From positions 23,539,501 to 23,603,500 of the forward strand of contig CM042035.1 of NCBI GenBank assembly GCA_023525975.1: a stretch of 64,000 nucleotides of DNA, written 5' to 3'. The translations under genes were made by a program, and so were the position numbers. The notes beneath the pieces were generated by a model. It saw only the letters and a list, made by a program, of their open reading frames with translations. It made no database searches and was not told the origin of the DNA. Positions within the stretch are counted from its first letter, which is position 1; the number at the start of each line of letters is the position of its first letter. Shown in pieces: positions 1 to 8,438 of the stretch. This DNA is from Smallanthus sonchifolius. Lineage: Eukaryota > Streptophyta > Magnoliopsida > Asterales > Asteraceae.

Positions 1-142
1 TAAACGTGTGTCTCCCGCGATCGGGCGTTCCCCGACACGGACCCGCGCGCCCGAGTCTTTACGTACGTTGACCGTTTTTGACAAAAACTTGTTACGCCCA
101 CGCCCGCTTGCAAAATAATCAACGGGTGACGTTGTTTTGAGT

Positions 143-166
143 AAAAAAAAATAATTACTTAAAAAA
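143..166 (-). terminator. Pol III terminator of gene 1, with backup T-tract
   Basis: On the minus strand the gene end (AACCCC) is followed at once by six T (161-166), and nine bases further by nine T (143-151). Four or more T on the non-template strand terminate Pol III. The same layout is in every unit. The first run is five T in units 5, 6, 15, 17, 25, 27, 38, 40, 50, 52, 56, 82, 88, 100 and 125. The second run varies from 8 to 12. Confidence 0.9.
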
Positions 167-286
167 GGGGTTGCAACACGAGGACTTCCCAGGGGGTCAC
201 CAATCCTAGTACTACTCTCGCCCAAGCACGCTTAACTGCGGAGTTCTGATGGGATCCGGTGCTTTAGTGCTGGTATGATCGCAACC
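167..286 (-). rRNA. 5S rRNA: 5S rRNA gene, unit 1 (class B exemplar)
   Basis: 5S rRNA, the Pol III-transcribed RNA of the large ribosomal subunit. Read on the minus strand, the gene runs from GGTTGCGATC to GCAACCCC, followed at once by six T. The ends pair as helix I (GGTTGC with GCAACC). It defines class B: G85T within Box C (GGATTGGTGA instead of GGATGGGTGA), linked to a shortened spacer palindrome (T5/A5), GTTATTTC directly upstream of +1 and GTCATCC in place of GTCACCC in the far spacer. Class B period is normally 509 bp. This unit is 511 bp because its GC alternation has one extra GC. Whether G85T genes are expressed cannot be told from sequence. Confidence 0.95.
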
Positions 287-679
287 GAAATAACTCTTTC
301 ATTCTATTACTTTATCCCCTTCCACACATGACTCATTTTTACTTGCATTCTCCTCTTGCGCGCGCGCGTTCCGCCTTACGTCAACACGTGCGTCATCCGC
401 CGGCGAGCGTTTAGTTCTTATACTTCCTTGTACAAAACATATTCCCACGCTCACCCGGGGCGTAAGAATAATTGACTAGTATATGAAGACACACGTGTTC
501 CACTCGACGTCTAAACGTGTGTCTCCCGCGATCGGGCGTTCCCCGACACGGACCCGCGCGCCCGAGTCTTTACGTACGTTGACCGTTTTTTGACAAAAAA
601 CTTGTTACGCCCACGCCCGCTTGCAAAATAATCAACGGGTGACGTTGTTTTGGGTAAAAAAAAATAACTACTTAAAAAA
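287..679. other. Intergenic spacer, representative (gene 1 to gene 2)
   Basis: What a typical spacer of about 390 bp holds, left to right: AT-rich 5' flank of gene 1 with the TATA-like element; CCCCTTCC; a GCGCGCGCGCG run (358-368, normally nine bases); a CpG-rich stretch with TTACGTCA and CACGTG; TTGTACAA; CACCCGGGGCG; the 10-bp inverted repeat around the unit start; CCCGCGCGCCCGAG; ACGTACGT; the T/A palindrome; and the two A-tracts that serve as T-runs for gene 2. There is no coding sequence and no repeat unrelated to the array. All other spacers follow this plan with class-specific changes. Confidence 0.9.
487..524. repeat. 10-bp perfect inverted repeat, 18-nt loop, in each spacer
   Basis: Left arm AGACACACGT at 487-496 and right arm ACGTGTGTCT at 515-524 are perfect reverse complements. 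The loop contains the palindrome GACGTC, and the left arm runs into CACGTG. Present at every unit junction. In class D the right arm starts CCGTG, which leaves 9 bp. Confidence 0.9.
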
Positions 680-799
680 GGGGTTGCAACACGAGGACTT
701 CCCAGGGGGTCACCCATCCTAGTACTACTCTCGCCCAAGCACGCTTAACAGCGGAGTTCTGATGGTATCCTGTGCATTAGTGCTGGTATGATCGCAACC
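680..799 (-). rRNA. 5S rRNA: 5S rRNA gene, unit 2 (C/D chimera)
   Basis: The 3' half of the gene and the spacer beyond it are C-like (TTTTGGGT). The 5' half is class D with A24T, C29A and C34A. It also carries private A50T at the edge of Box A. C107 is the consensus base, so the class switch lies inside the gene. The downstream T-run is six, not the five of class C, and the spacer reads AACTACTT. Unit span 512-1022. Confidence 0.93.
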
Positions 800-1095
800 G
801 AAATAACTCTTTCAGTCTATTACTTTATCCCCTTCCACACATGACTCATTTTTACTTGCATTCTCCTCTTGCGCGCGCGTTCCGCCTTACGTCAACACGT
901 GCGTCACCCGTTAGCGAGCGTTTAGTTCTTATACTTCCTTGTACAAAACATATTCCCACGCTCACCCGGGGCGTAAGAATAATTGACTAGAATATGAAGA
1001 CACACGTGTTCCACTCGACGTCTAAACGTGTGTCTCCCGAGATCGGGCGTTCCCCGACACGGACCCGCGCGCCCGAGCCTTTACGTACGTTGACC

Positions 1096-1112
1096 GTTTT
1101 TTGACAAAAAAC
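1096..1112. repeat. T6/A6 mini-palindrome, class A form (unit 3)
   Basis: GTTTTTT-GAC-AAAAAAC, 7-bp arms around a 3-nt centre, about 80 bp beyond the gene 3' end. Present in classes A, C, AC and E. Class D has T6/A5 and is asymmetric. Confidence 0.9.
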
Positions 1113-1213
1113 TTGTTACGCCCACGCCCGCTTGCAAAATAATCAACGGGTGACGTTGTTTTGAGTAAAAAAAAATAATTACTTAAAAAAGGGGTTGCAA
1201 CACGAGGACTTCC

Positions 1214-1231
1214 CAGGGGGTCACCCATCCT
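1214..1231 (-). promoter_or_regulatory. Internal promoter Box C (unit 3, representative)
   Basis: RNA positions about 80-97, from AGGATGGGTGACC to CCCTG, the main TFIIIA contact region in 5S genes. G85T affects all 27 class B genes. Private changes: T88A (unit 25), C95A (22), G97A (11, 21). Confidence 0.85.
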
Positions 1232-1238
1232 AGTACTA

Positions 1239-1244
1239 CTCTCG
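1239..1244 (-). promoter_or_regulatory. Internal promoter intermediate element (unit 3, representative)
   Basis: RNA positions about 67-72, CGAGAG. Altered by G70A in unit 112 and G72A in unit 70. Limits follow the standard 5S numbering, not a test in this species. Confidence 0.8.
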
Positions 1245-1246
1245 CC

Positions 1247-1261
1247 CAAGCACGCTTAACT
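1247..1261 (-). promoter_or_regulatory. Internal promoter Box A (unit 3, representative)
   Basis: RNA positions about 50-64, AGTTAAGCGTGCTTG, matching the Box A of eukaryotic 5S genes. Variants: A50T (unit 2), A54G (21), G56A (64, 69, 77, 121) and G64A (79). G65T (unit 4) lies one base outside. Confidence 0.85.
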
Positions 1262-1310
1262 GCGGAGTTCTGATGGGATCCGGTGCTTTAGTGCTGGTAT
1301 GATCGCAACC

Positions 1311-1340
1311 GAAGTAACTCTTTCAGTCTATTACTTTATC
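1311..1340 (-). promoter_or_regulatory. 5' flanking promoter: TATA-like element and -1 C (unit 3, representative)
   Basis: Minus strand, GATAAAG lies at -30 to -24 and C at -1. Plant 5S genes use a TATA-like box near -28, GC near -12 and C at -1. The first and last are present, GC at -12 is not. GATAAAG becomes GGTAAAG in units 39, 51 and 55. C at -1 becomes T in units 7, 20, 30 and 33. Confidence 0.7.
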
Positions 1341-1606
1341 CCCTTCCACACATGACTCATTTTTACTTGCATTCTCCTCTTGCGCGCGCGTTCCGCCTTA
1401 CGTCAACACGTGCGTCACCCGCCGGCGAGCGTTTAGTTCTTATACTTCCTTGTACAAAACATATTCCCACGCTCACCCGGGGCGTAAGAATAATTGACTA
1501 GTATATGAAGACACACGTGTTCCACTCGACGTCTAAACGTGTGTCTCCCGCGATCGGGCGTTCCCCGACACGGACCCGCGCGCCCGAGTCTTTACGTACG
1601 TTGACC

Positions 1607-1621
1607 GTTTTTGACAAAAAC
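1607..1621. repeat. T5/A5 mini-palindrome, class B form (unit 4)
   Basis: GTTTTT-GAC-AAAAAC, 6-bp arms. Relative to the other classes one T and one A are missing, one from each arm, so the symmetry is kept. All class B units I checked have this form. Confidence 0.9.
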
Positions 1622-1699
1622 TTGTTACGCCCACGCCCGCTTGCAAAATAATCAACGGGTGACGTTGTTTTGAGTAAAAAAAAATAATTACTTAAAAAA

Positions 1700-1819
1700 G
1701 GGGTTGCAACACGAGGACTTCCCAGGGGGTCACCAATCCTAGTACTACTCTCGCACAAGCACGCTTAACTGCGGAGTTCTGATGGGATCCGGTGCTTTAG
1801 TGCTGGTATGATCGCAACC
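1700..1819 (-). rRNA. 5S rRNA: 5S rRNA gene, unit 4 (class B)
   Basis: G85T plus private G65T, which changes CTTGGGCG to CTTGTGCG just after Box A. The far spacer has ACCCTGGG in place of ACCCGGGG. Span 1534-2042. Confidence 0.94.
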
Positions 1820-2209
1820 GAAATAACTCTTTCATTCTATTACTTTATCCCCTTCCACACATGACTCATTTTTACTTGCATTCTCCTCTTGCGCGCGCGT
1901 TCCGCCTTACGTCAACACGTGCGTCATCCGCCGGCGAGCGTTTAGTTCTTATACTTCCTTGTACAAAACATATTCCCACGCTCACCCTGGGCGTAAGAAT
2001 AATTGACTAGTATATGAAGACACACGTGTTCCACTCGACGTCTAAACGTGTGTCTCCCGCGATCGGGCGTTCCCCGACACGGACCCGCGCGCCCGAGTCT
2101 TTACGTACGTTGACCGTTTTTTGACAAAAAACTTGTTACGCCCACGCCCGCTTGCAAAATAATCAACGGGTGACGTTGTTTTGGGTAAAAAAAAATAATT
2201 ACTTAAAAA

Positions 2210-2329
2210 GGGGTTGCAACACGAGGACTTCCCAGGGGGTCACCCATCCTAGTACTACTCTCGCCCAAGCACGCTTAACTGCGGAGTTCTGATGGGATCC
2301 GGTGCTTTAGTGCTGGTATGATCGCAACC
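2210..2329 (-). rRNA. 5S rRNA: 5S rRNA gene, unit 5 (C with A-like 5' flank)
   Basis: Consensus gene with the class C five-T terminator and GGGT marker, but its 5' flank is A-like (GTTACTTC) and its far spacer has the GTCAGCG form usual after D genes. Chimeric unit, span 2043-2552. Confidence 0.96.
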
Positions 2330-2719
2330 GAAGTAACTCTTTCAGTTTATTACTTTATCCCCTTCCACACATGACTCATTTTTACTTGCATTCTCCTCTT
2401 GCGCGCGCGTTCCGCCTTACGTCAACACGTGCGTCACCCGTCAGCGAGCGTTTAGTTCTTATACTTCCTTGTACAAAACATATTCCCACGCTCACCCGGG
2501 GCGTAAGAATAATTGACTAGAATATGAAGACACACGTGTTCCACTCGACGTCTAAACGTGTGTCTCCCGAGATCGGGCGTTCCCCGACACGGACCCGCGC
2601 GCCCGAGTCTTTACGTACGTTGACCGTTTTTTGACAAAAAACTTGTTACGCCCACACCCGCTTGCAAAATAATCAACGGGTGACGTTGTTTTGGGTAAAA
2701 AAAAATAATTACTTAAAAA

Positions 2720-2839
2720 GGGGTTGCAACACGAGGACTTCCCAGGGGGTCACCCATCCTAGTACTACTCTCGCCCAAGCACGCTTAACTGCGGAGTTCT
2801 GATGGGATCAGGTGCTTTAGTGCTGGTATGATCGCAACC
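2720..2839 (-). rRNA. 5S rRNA: 5S rRNA gene, unit 6 (class AC)
   Basis: First AC unit: the unit start is A-like (CCCGAG) while the gene-proximal spacer and flanks are C-like (GGGT, five-T terminator, CCATTC, GAGGCG). The gene has private G30T. Period 510, span 2553-3062. Confidence 0.95.
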
Positions 2840-3226
2840 GAAATAACTCTTCCATTCTATTACTTTATCCCCTTCCACACATGACTCATTTTTACTTGCA
2901 TTCTCCTCTTGCGCGCGCGTTCCGCCTTACGTCAACACGTGCGTCACCCGCCGGCGAGCGTTTAGTTCTTATACTTCCTTGTACAAAACATATTCCCACG
3001 CTCACCCGAGGCGTAAGAATAATTGACTAGTATATGAAGACACACGTGTTCCACTCGACGTCTAACCGTGTGTCTCCCGCGATCGGGCGTTCCCCGACAC
3101 GGACCCGCGCGCCCGAGTCTTTACGTACGTTAACCGTTTTTTGACAAAAACTCGTTACGCCCACGTCCGCTTGCATAATAATCAACGGATGACGTTGTTT
3201 AGAGTAAAAAAAAATAAATTAAAAAA

Positions 3227-3346
3227 GGGGTTGCAACACAAGGACTTCCCAGGGGGTCACCCATCCTAGTACTACTCTCGCCCAAGCACGCTTAACTGCG
3301 GAGTTCTGATGGTATCCTGTGCATTAGTGCTGGTATGATCGCAACC
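3227..3346 (-). rRNA. 5S rRNA: 5S rRNA gene, unit 7 (class D, C34A, -1T)
   Basis: Class D gene with A24T, C29A, C34A and C107T. The base at -1 is T instead of the otherwise constant C. C at -1 is a known start-site element of plant 5S genes, so this copy may initiate poorly (inference). The same -1T recurs in units 20, 30 and 33. Span 3063-3569. Confidence 0.93.
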
Positions 3347-3737
3347 AAAATAACTCTTTCAGTCTATTACTTTATCCCCTTCCACACATGACTCATTTTT
3401 ACTTGCATTCTCCTCTTGCGCGCGCGTTCCGCCTTACGTCAACACGTGCGTCACCCGTCAGCGAGCGTTTAGTTCTTATACTTCCTTGTACAAAACATAT
3501 TCCCACGCTCACCCGGGGCGTAAGAATAATTGACTAGAATATGAAGACACACGTGTTCCACGCGACGTCTAAACGTGTGTCTCCCGAGATCGGGCGTTCC
3601 CCGACACGGACCCGCGCGCCCGAGTCTTTACGTACGTTGACCGTTTTTTGACAAAAAACTTGTTACGCCCACGCCCGCTTGCAAAATAATCAACGGGTGA
3701 CGTTGTTTTGAGTAAAAAAAAATAATTACTTAAAAAA

Positions 3738-3857
3738 GGGGTTGCAACACGAGGACTTCCCAGGGGGTCACCCATCCTAGTACTACTCTCGCCCAAGCAC
3801 GCTTAACTGCGGAGTTCTGATGGGATCCGGTGCTTTAGTGCTGGTATGATCGCAACC
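3738..3857 (-). rRNA. 5S rRNA: 5S rRNA gene, unit 8 (class A)
   Basis: Consensus gene. The spacer before the unit start has CACGCGACG instead of CACTCGACG. Span 3570-4080. Confidence 0.97.
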
Positions 3858-4246
3858 GAAGTAACTCTTTCAGTCTATTACTTTATCCCCTTCCACACAT
3901 GACTCATTTTTACTTGCATTCTCCTCTTGCGCGCGCGTTCCGCCTTACGTCAACACGTGCGTCACCCGCCGGCGAGCGTTTAGTTCTTATACTTCCTTGT
4001 ACAAAACATATTCCCACGCTCACCCGGGGCGTAAGAATAATTGACTAGTATATGAAGACACACGTGTTCCACTCGACGTCTAAACGTGTGTCTCCCGCGA
4101 TCGGGCGTTCCCCGACACGGACCCGCGCGCCCGAGTCTTTACGTACGTTGACCGTTTTTGACAAAAACTTGTTACGCCCACGCCCGCTTGCAAAATAATC
4201 AACGGGTGACGTTGTTTTGAGTAAAAAAAAATAATTACTTAAAAAA

Positions 4247-4366
4247 GGGGTTGCAACACGAGGACTTCCCAGGGGGTCACCAATCCTAGTACTACTCTCG
4301 CCCAAGCACGCTTAACTGCGGAGTTCTGATGGGATCCGGTGCTTTAGTGCTGGTATGATCGCAACC
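4247..4366 (-). rRNA. 5S rRNA: 5S rRNA gene, unit 9 (B/C chimera)
   Basis: The gene carries G85T and the near flank is class B (TCATTC), but beyond about 4470 the spacer is C-like (GTCACCC, CCGAGGCG). The switch lies in the spacer between about 4387 and 4473. Span 4081-4589. Confidence 0.95.
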
Positions 4367-4753
4367 GAAATAACTCTTTCATTCTATTACTTTATCCCCT
4401 TCCACACATGACTCATTTTTACTTGCATTCTCCTCTTGCGCGCGCGTTCCGCCTTACGTCAACACGTGCGTCACCCGCCGGCGAGCGTTTAGTTCTTATA
4501 CTTCCTTGTACAAAACATATTCCCACGCTCACCCGAGGCGTAAGAATAATTGACTAGTATATGAAGACACACGTGTTCCACTCGACGTCTAACCGTGTGT
4601 CTCCCGCGATCGGGCGTTCCCCGACACGGACCCGCGCGCCCGAGTCTTTACGTACGTTAACCGTTTTTTGACAAAAACTCGTTACGCCCACGTCCGCTTG
4701 CATAATAATCAACGGATGACGTTGTTTAGAGTAAAAAAAAATAAATTAAAAAA

Positions 4754-4873
4754 GGGGTTGCAACACAAGGACTTCCCAGGGGGTCACCCATCCTAGTACT
4801 ACTCTCGCCCAAGCACGCTTAACTGCGGAGTTCTGATGGGATCCTGTGCATTAGTGCTGGTATGATCGCAACC
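4754..4873 (-). rRNA. 5S rRNA: 5S rRNA gene, unit 10 (class D exemplar)
   Basis: Most diverged common class. Relative to the consensus the gene has A24T, C29A and C107T. T24 is the state I recall for most dicot 5S genes, so it may be ancestral. The linked spacer is distinctive: TAACCG at the unit start, GTTAACCG, CACGTCCGC, CATAATAAT, TTTAGAGT and TAAATTAAAAAA next to the gene. Period 507 bp. Helix I ends and the six-T terminator are intact, so it could still be transcribed. Pseudogene status is possible but not shown. Here the 5' flank is TCATTC, unlike most D units. Span 4590-5096. Confidence 0.93.
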
Positions 4874-5263
4874 GAAATAACTCTTTCATTCTATTACTTT
4901 ATCCCCTTCCACACATGACTCATTTTTACTTGCATTCTCCTCTTGCGCGCGCGTTCCGCCTTACGTCAACACGTGCGTCACCCGTCAGCGAGCGTTTAGT
5001 TCTTATACTTCCTTGTACAAAACATATTCCCACGCTCACCCGGGGCGTAAGAATAATTGACTAGAATATGAAGACACACGTGTTCCACTCGACGTCTAAA
5101 CGTGTGTCTCCCGAGATCGGGCGTTCCCCGACACGGACCCGCGCGCCCGAGTCTTTACGTACGTTGACCGTTTTTTGACAAAAAACTTGTTACGCCCACG
5201 CCCGCTTGCAAAATAATCAACGGGTGACGTTGTTTTGAGTAAAAAAAATAACTACTTAAAAAA

Positions 5264-5383
5264 GGGGTTGCAACACGAGGACTTCCTAGGGGGTCACCCA
5301 TCCTAGTACTACTCTCGCCCAAGCACGCTTAACTGCGGAGTTCTGATGGGATCCGGTGCTTTAGTGCAGGTATGATCGCAACC
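5264..5383 (-). rRNA. 5S rRNA: 5S rRNA gene, unit 11 (class A variant)
   Basis: Carries A16T and G97A, both shared only with unit 21. Together with AACTACTT in the spacer they mark the start of the duplicated ten-unit block. The A-tract is eight here and nine in unit 21. Span 5097-5606. Confidence 0.95.
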
Positions 5384-5774
5384 GAAGTAACTCTTTCAGT
5401 CTATTACTTTATCCCCTTCCACACATGACTCATTTTTACTTGCATTCTCCTCTTGCGCGCGCGTTCCGCCTTACGTCAACACGTGCGTCACCCGCCGGCG
5501 AGCGTTTAGTTCTTATACTTCCTTGTACAAAACATATTCCCACGCTCACCCGGGGCGTAAGAATAATTGACTAGTATATGAAGACACACGTGTTCCACTC
5601 GACGTCTAAACGTGTGTCTCCCGAGATCGGGCGTTCCCCGACACGGACCCGCGCGCCCGAGTCTTTACGTACGTTGACCGTTTTTTGACAAAAAACTTGT
5701 TACGCCCACGCCCGCTTGCAAAATAATCAACGGGTGACGTTGTTTTGAGTAAAAAAAAATAATTACTTAAAAAA

Positions 5775-5894
5775 GGGGTTGCAACACGAGGACTTCCCAG
5801 GGGGTCACCCATCCTAGTACTACTCTCGCCCAAGCACGCTTAACTGCGGAGTTCTGATGGGATCCGGTGCTTTAGTGCTGGTATGATCGCAACC
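5775..5894 (-). rRNA. 5S rRNA: 5S rRNA gene, unit 12 (class A)
   Basis: Consensus gene, second of an A-A pair before two class B units. Span 5607-6117. Confidence 0.97.
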
Positions 5895-6283
5895 GAAGTA
5901 ACTCTTTCAGTCTATTACTTTATCCCCTTCCACACATGACTCATTTTTACTTGCATTCTCCTCTTGCGCGCGCGTTCCGCCTTACGTCAACACGTGCGTC
6001 ACCCGCCGGCGAGCGTTTAGTTCTTATACTTCCTTGTACAAAACATATTCCCACGCTCACCCGGGGCGTAAGAATAATTGACTAGTATATGAAGACACAC
6101 GTGTTCCACTCGACGTCTAAACGTGTGTCTCCCGCGATCGGGCGTTCCCCGACACGGACCCGCGCGCCCGAGTCTTTACGTACGTTGACCGTTTTTGACA
6201 AAAACTTGTTACGCCCACGCCCGCTTGCAAAATAATCAACGGGTGACGTTGTTTTGAGTAAAAAAAAATAATTACTTAAAAAA

Positions 6284-6403
6284 GGGGTTGCAACACGAGG
6301 ACTTCCCAGGGGGTCACCAATCCTAGTACTACTCTCGCCCAAGCACGCTTAACTGCGGAGTTCTGATGGGATCCGGTGCTTTAGTGCTGGTATGATCGTA
6401 ACC
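6284..6403 (-). rRNA. 5S rRNA: 5S rRNA gene, unit 13 (class B, G5A)
   Basis: G85T plus G5A. G5A replaces the G5-C114 pair of helix I with an A-C mismatch. Shared only with unit 23, its partner in the ten-unit duplication. Span 6118-6626. Confidence 0.93.
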
Positions 6404-6791
6404 GAAATAACTCTTTCATTCTATTACTTTATCCCCTTCCACACATGACTCATTTTTACTTGCATTCTCCTCTTGCGCGCGCGTTCCGCCTTACGTCAAC
6501 ACGTGCGTCATCCGCCGGCGAGCGTTTAGTTCTTATACTTCCTTGTACAAAACATATTCCCACGCTCACCCGGGGCGTAAGAATAATTGACTAGTATATG
6601 AAGACACACGTGTTCCACTCGACGTCTAAACGTGTGTCTCCCGCGATCGGGCGTTCCCCGACACGGACCCGCGCGCCCGAGTCTTTACGTACGTTGACCG
6701 TTTTTGACAAAAACTTGTTACGCCCACGCCCGCTTGCAAAATAATCAACGGGTGACGTTGTTTTGAGTAAAAAAAAAAATTACTTAAAAAA

Positions 6792-6911
6792 GGGGTTGCA
6801 ACACGAGGACTTCCCAGGGGGTCACCAATCCTAGTACTACTCTCGCCCAAGCACGCTTAACTGCGGAGTTCTGATGGGATCCGGTGCTTTAGTGCTGGTA
6901 TGATCGCAACC
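6792..6911 (-). rRNA. 5S rRNA: 5S rRNA gene, unit 14 (class B)
   Basis: G85T gene. The distal A-tract is extended to 11 by loss of the interrupting T. Similar long tracts are in units 24 and 37. Span 6627-7134. Confidence 0.95.
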
Positions 6912-7301
6912 GAAATAACTCTTTCATTCTATTACTTTATCCCCTTCCACACATGACTCATTTTTACTTGCATTCTCCTCTTGCGCGCGCGTTCCGCCTT
7001 ACGTCAACACGTGCGTCATCCGCCGGCGAGCGTTTAGTTCTTATACTTCCTTGTACAAAACATATTCCCACGCTCACCCGGGGCGTAAGAATAATTGACT
7101 AGTATATGAAGACACACGTGTTCCACTCGACGTCTAAACGTGTGTCTCCCGCGATCGGGCGTTCCCCGACACGGACCCGCGCGCCCGAGTCTTTACGTAC
7201 GTTGACCGTTTTTTGACAAAAAACTTGTTACGCCCACGCCCGCTTGCAAAATAATCAACGGGTGACGTTGTTTTGGGTAAAAAAAAATAATTACTTAAAA
7301 A

Positions 7302-7421
7302 GGGGTTGCAACACGAGGACTTCCCAGGGGGTCACCCATCCTAGTACTACTCTCGCCCAAGCACGCTTAACTGCGGAGTTCTGATGGGATCCGGTGCTTT
7401 AGTGCTGGTATGATCGCAACC
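7302..7421 (-). rRNA. 5S rRNA: 5S rRNA gene, unit 15 (class C exemplar)
   Basis: Gene identical to the consensus, but the spacer class is distinct: CCCGCG near the unit start, TTTTGGGT before the A-tract, only five T directly after the gene, CCATTC in the 5' flank and CCGAGGCG in the far spacer. Period 510 bp. It is almost always followed by a D unit, which makes C-D the basic pair of the left half. AAGTCAAC replaces ACGTCAAC in the far spacer, shared with unit 17. Span 7135-7644. Confidence 0.97.
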
Positions 7422-7808
7422 GAAATAACTCTTCCATTCTATTACTTTATCCCCTTCCACACATGACTCATTTTTACTTGCATTCTCCTCTTGCGCGCGC
7501 GTTCCGCCTTAAGTCAACACGTGCGTCACCCGCCGGCGAGCGTTTAGTTCTTATACTTCCTTGTACAAAACATATTCCCACGCTCACCCGAGGCGTAAGA
7601 ATAATTGACTAGTATATGAAGACACACGTGTTCCACTCGACGTCTAACCGTGTGTCTCCCGCGATCGGGCGTTCCCCGACACGGACCCGCGCGCCCGAGT
7701 CTTTACGTACGTTAACCGTTTTTTGACAAAAACTCGTTACGCCCACGTCCGCTTGCATAATAATCAACGGATGACGTTGTTTAGAGTAAAAAAAAATAAA
7801 TTAAAAAA

Positions 7809-7928
7809 GGGGTTGCAACACAAGGACTTCCCAGGGGGTCACCCATCCTAGTACTACTCTCGCCCAAGCACGCTTAACTGCGGAGTTCTGATGGGATCCT
7901 GTGCATTAGTGCTGGTATGATCGCAACC
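7809..7928 (-). rRNA. 5S rRNA: 5S rRNA gene, unit 16 (class D)
   Basis: A24T, C29A, C107T. Follows C and precedes AC in the C-D-AC-D cassette. Span 7645-8151. Confidence 0.93.
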
Positions 7929-8318
7929 GAAATAACTCTTTCAGTCTATTACTTTATCCCCTTCCACACATGACTCATTTTTACTTGCATTCTCCTCTTG
8001 CGCGCGCGTTCCGCCTTACGTCAACACGTGCGTCACCCGTCAGCGAGCGTTTAGTTCTTATACTTCCTTGTACAAAACATATTCCCACGCTCACCCGGGG
8101 CGTAAGAATAATTGACTAGAATATGAAGACACACGTGTTCCACTCGACGTCTAAACGTGTGTCTCCCGAGATCGGGCGTTCCCCGACACGGACCCGCGCG
8201 CCCGAGTCTTTACGTACGTTGACCGTTTTTTGACAAAAAACTTGTTACGCCCACGCCCGCTTGCAAAATAATCAACGGGTGACGTTGTTTTGGGTAAAAA
8301 AAAATAATTACTTAAAAA

Positions 8319-8438
8319 GGGGTTGCAACACGAGGACTTCCCAGGGGGTCACCCATCCTAGTACTACTCTCGCCCAAGCACGCTTAACTGCGGAGTTCTG
8401 ATGGGATCCGGTGCTTTAGTGCTGGTATGATCGCAACC
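8319..8438 (-). rRNA. 5S rRNA: 5S rRNA gene, unit 17 (class AC)
   Basis: Consensus gene, five-T terminator, A-like unit start. Shares AAGTCAAC with unit 15. Span 8152-8661. Confidence 0.97.

Larger units (their letters stand above)
1191..1310 (-). rRNA. 5S rRNA: 5S rRNA gene, unit 3 (class A exemplar, consensus)
   Basis: Reference copy for this window. The 120 nt match the plant 5S pattern throughout: GGTTGCGATCATACC at 1-15, Box A near 50-64 (AGTTAAGCGTGCTTG), intermediate element near 67-72 (CGAGAG), Box C near 80-97 (AGGATGGGTGACC), end GTTGCAACCCC. Compared with the angiosperm 5S I remember, it has T3 paired with A116, A24 and C93. Class A spacers carry CCCGAG near the unit start, a T6/A6 palindrome, GAGT before a nine-A tract, six T after the gene, and GTTACTTC just upstream of +1. 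Period 511 bp. Confidence 0.98.

Noticed and set aside
358..368. GCGCGCGCGCG run as a Z-DNA element
   Set aside because: Nine to eleven alternating bases is short, and nothing else in the sequence supports a function. Recorded only as a spacer landmark.
511..738. Minus-strand open frames of 73-86 codons repeated in most A, B and E units (for example 511-738 and 1498-1758)
   Set aside because: They start inside the 5S gene and run into the spacer. Single-base changes in the A-tract shift or close the frame between copies (units with eight or ten A mostly lose it or change the tail). They are by-products of a conserved RNA gene, not proteins.
3227..3346. Calling all class D genes pseudogenes
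   Set aside because: Helix I, length, terminator and most promoter positions are intact and A24T matches a common plant state. Without expression or methylation data the label would be unsupported.
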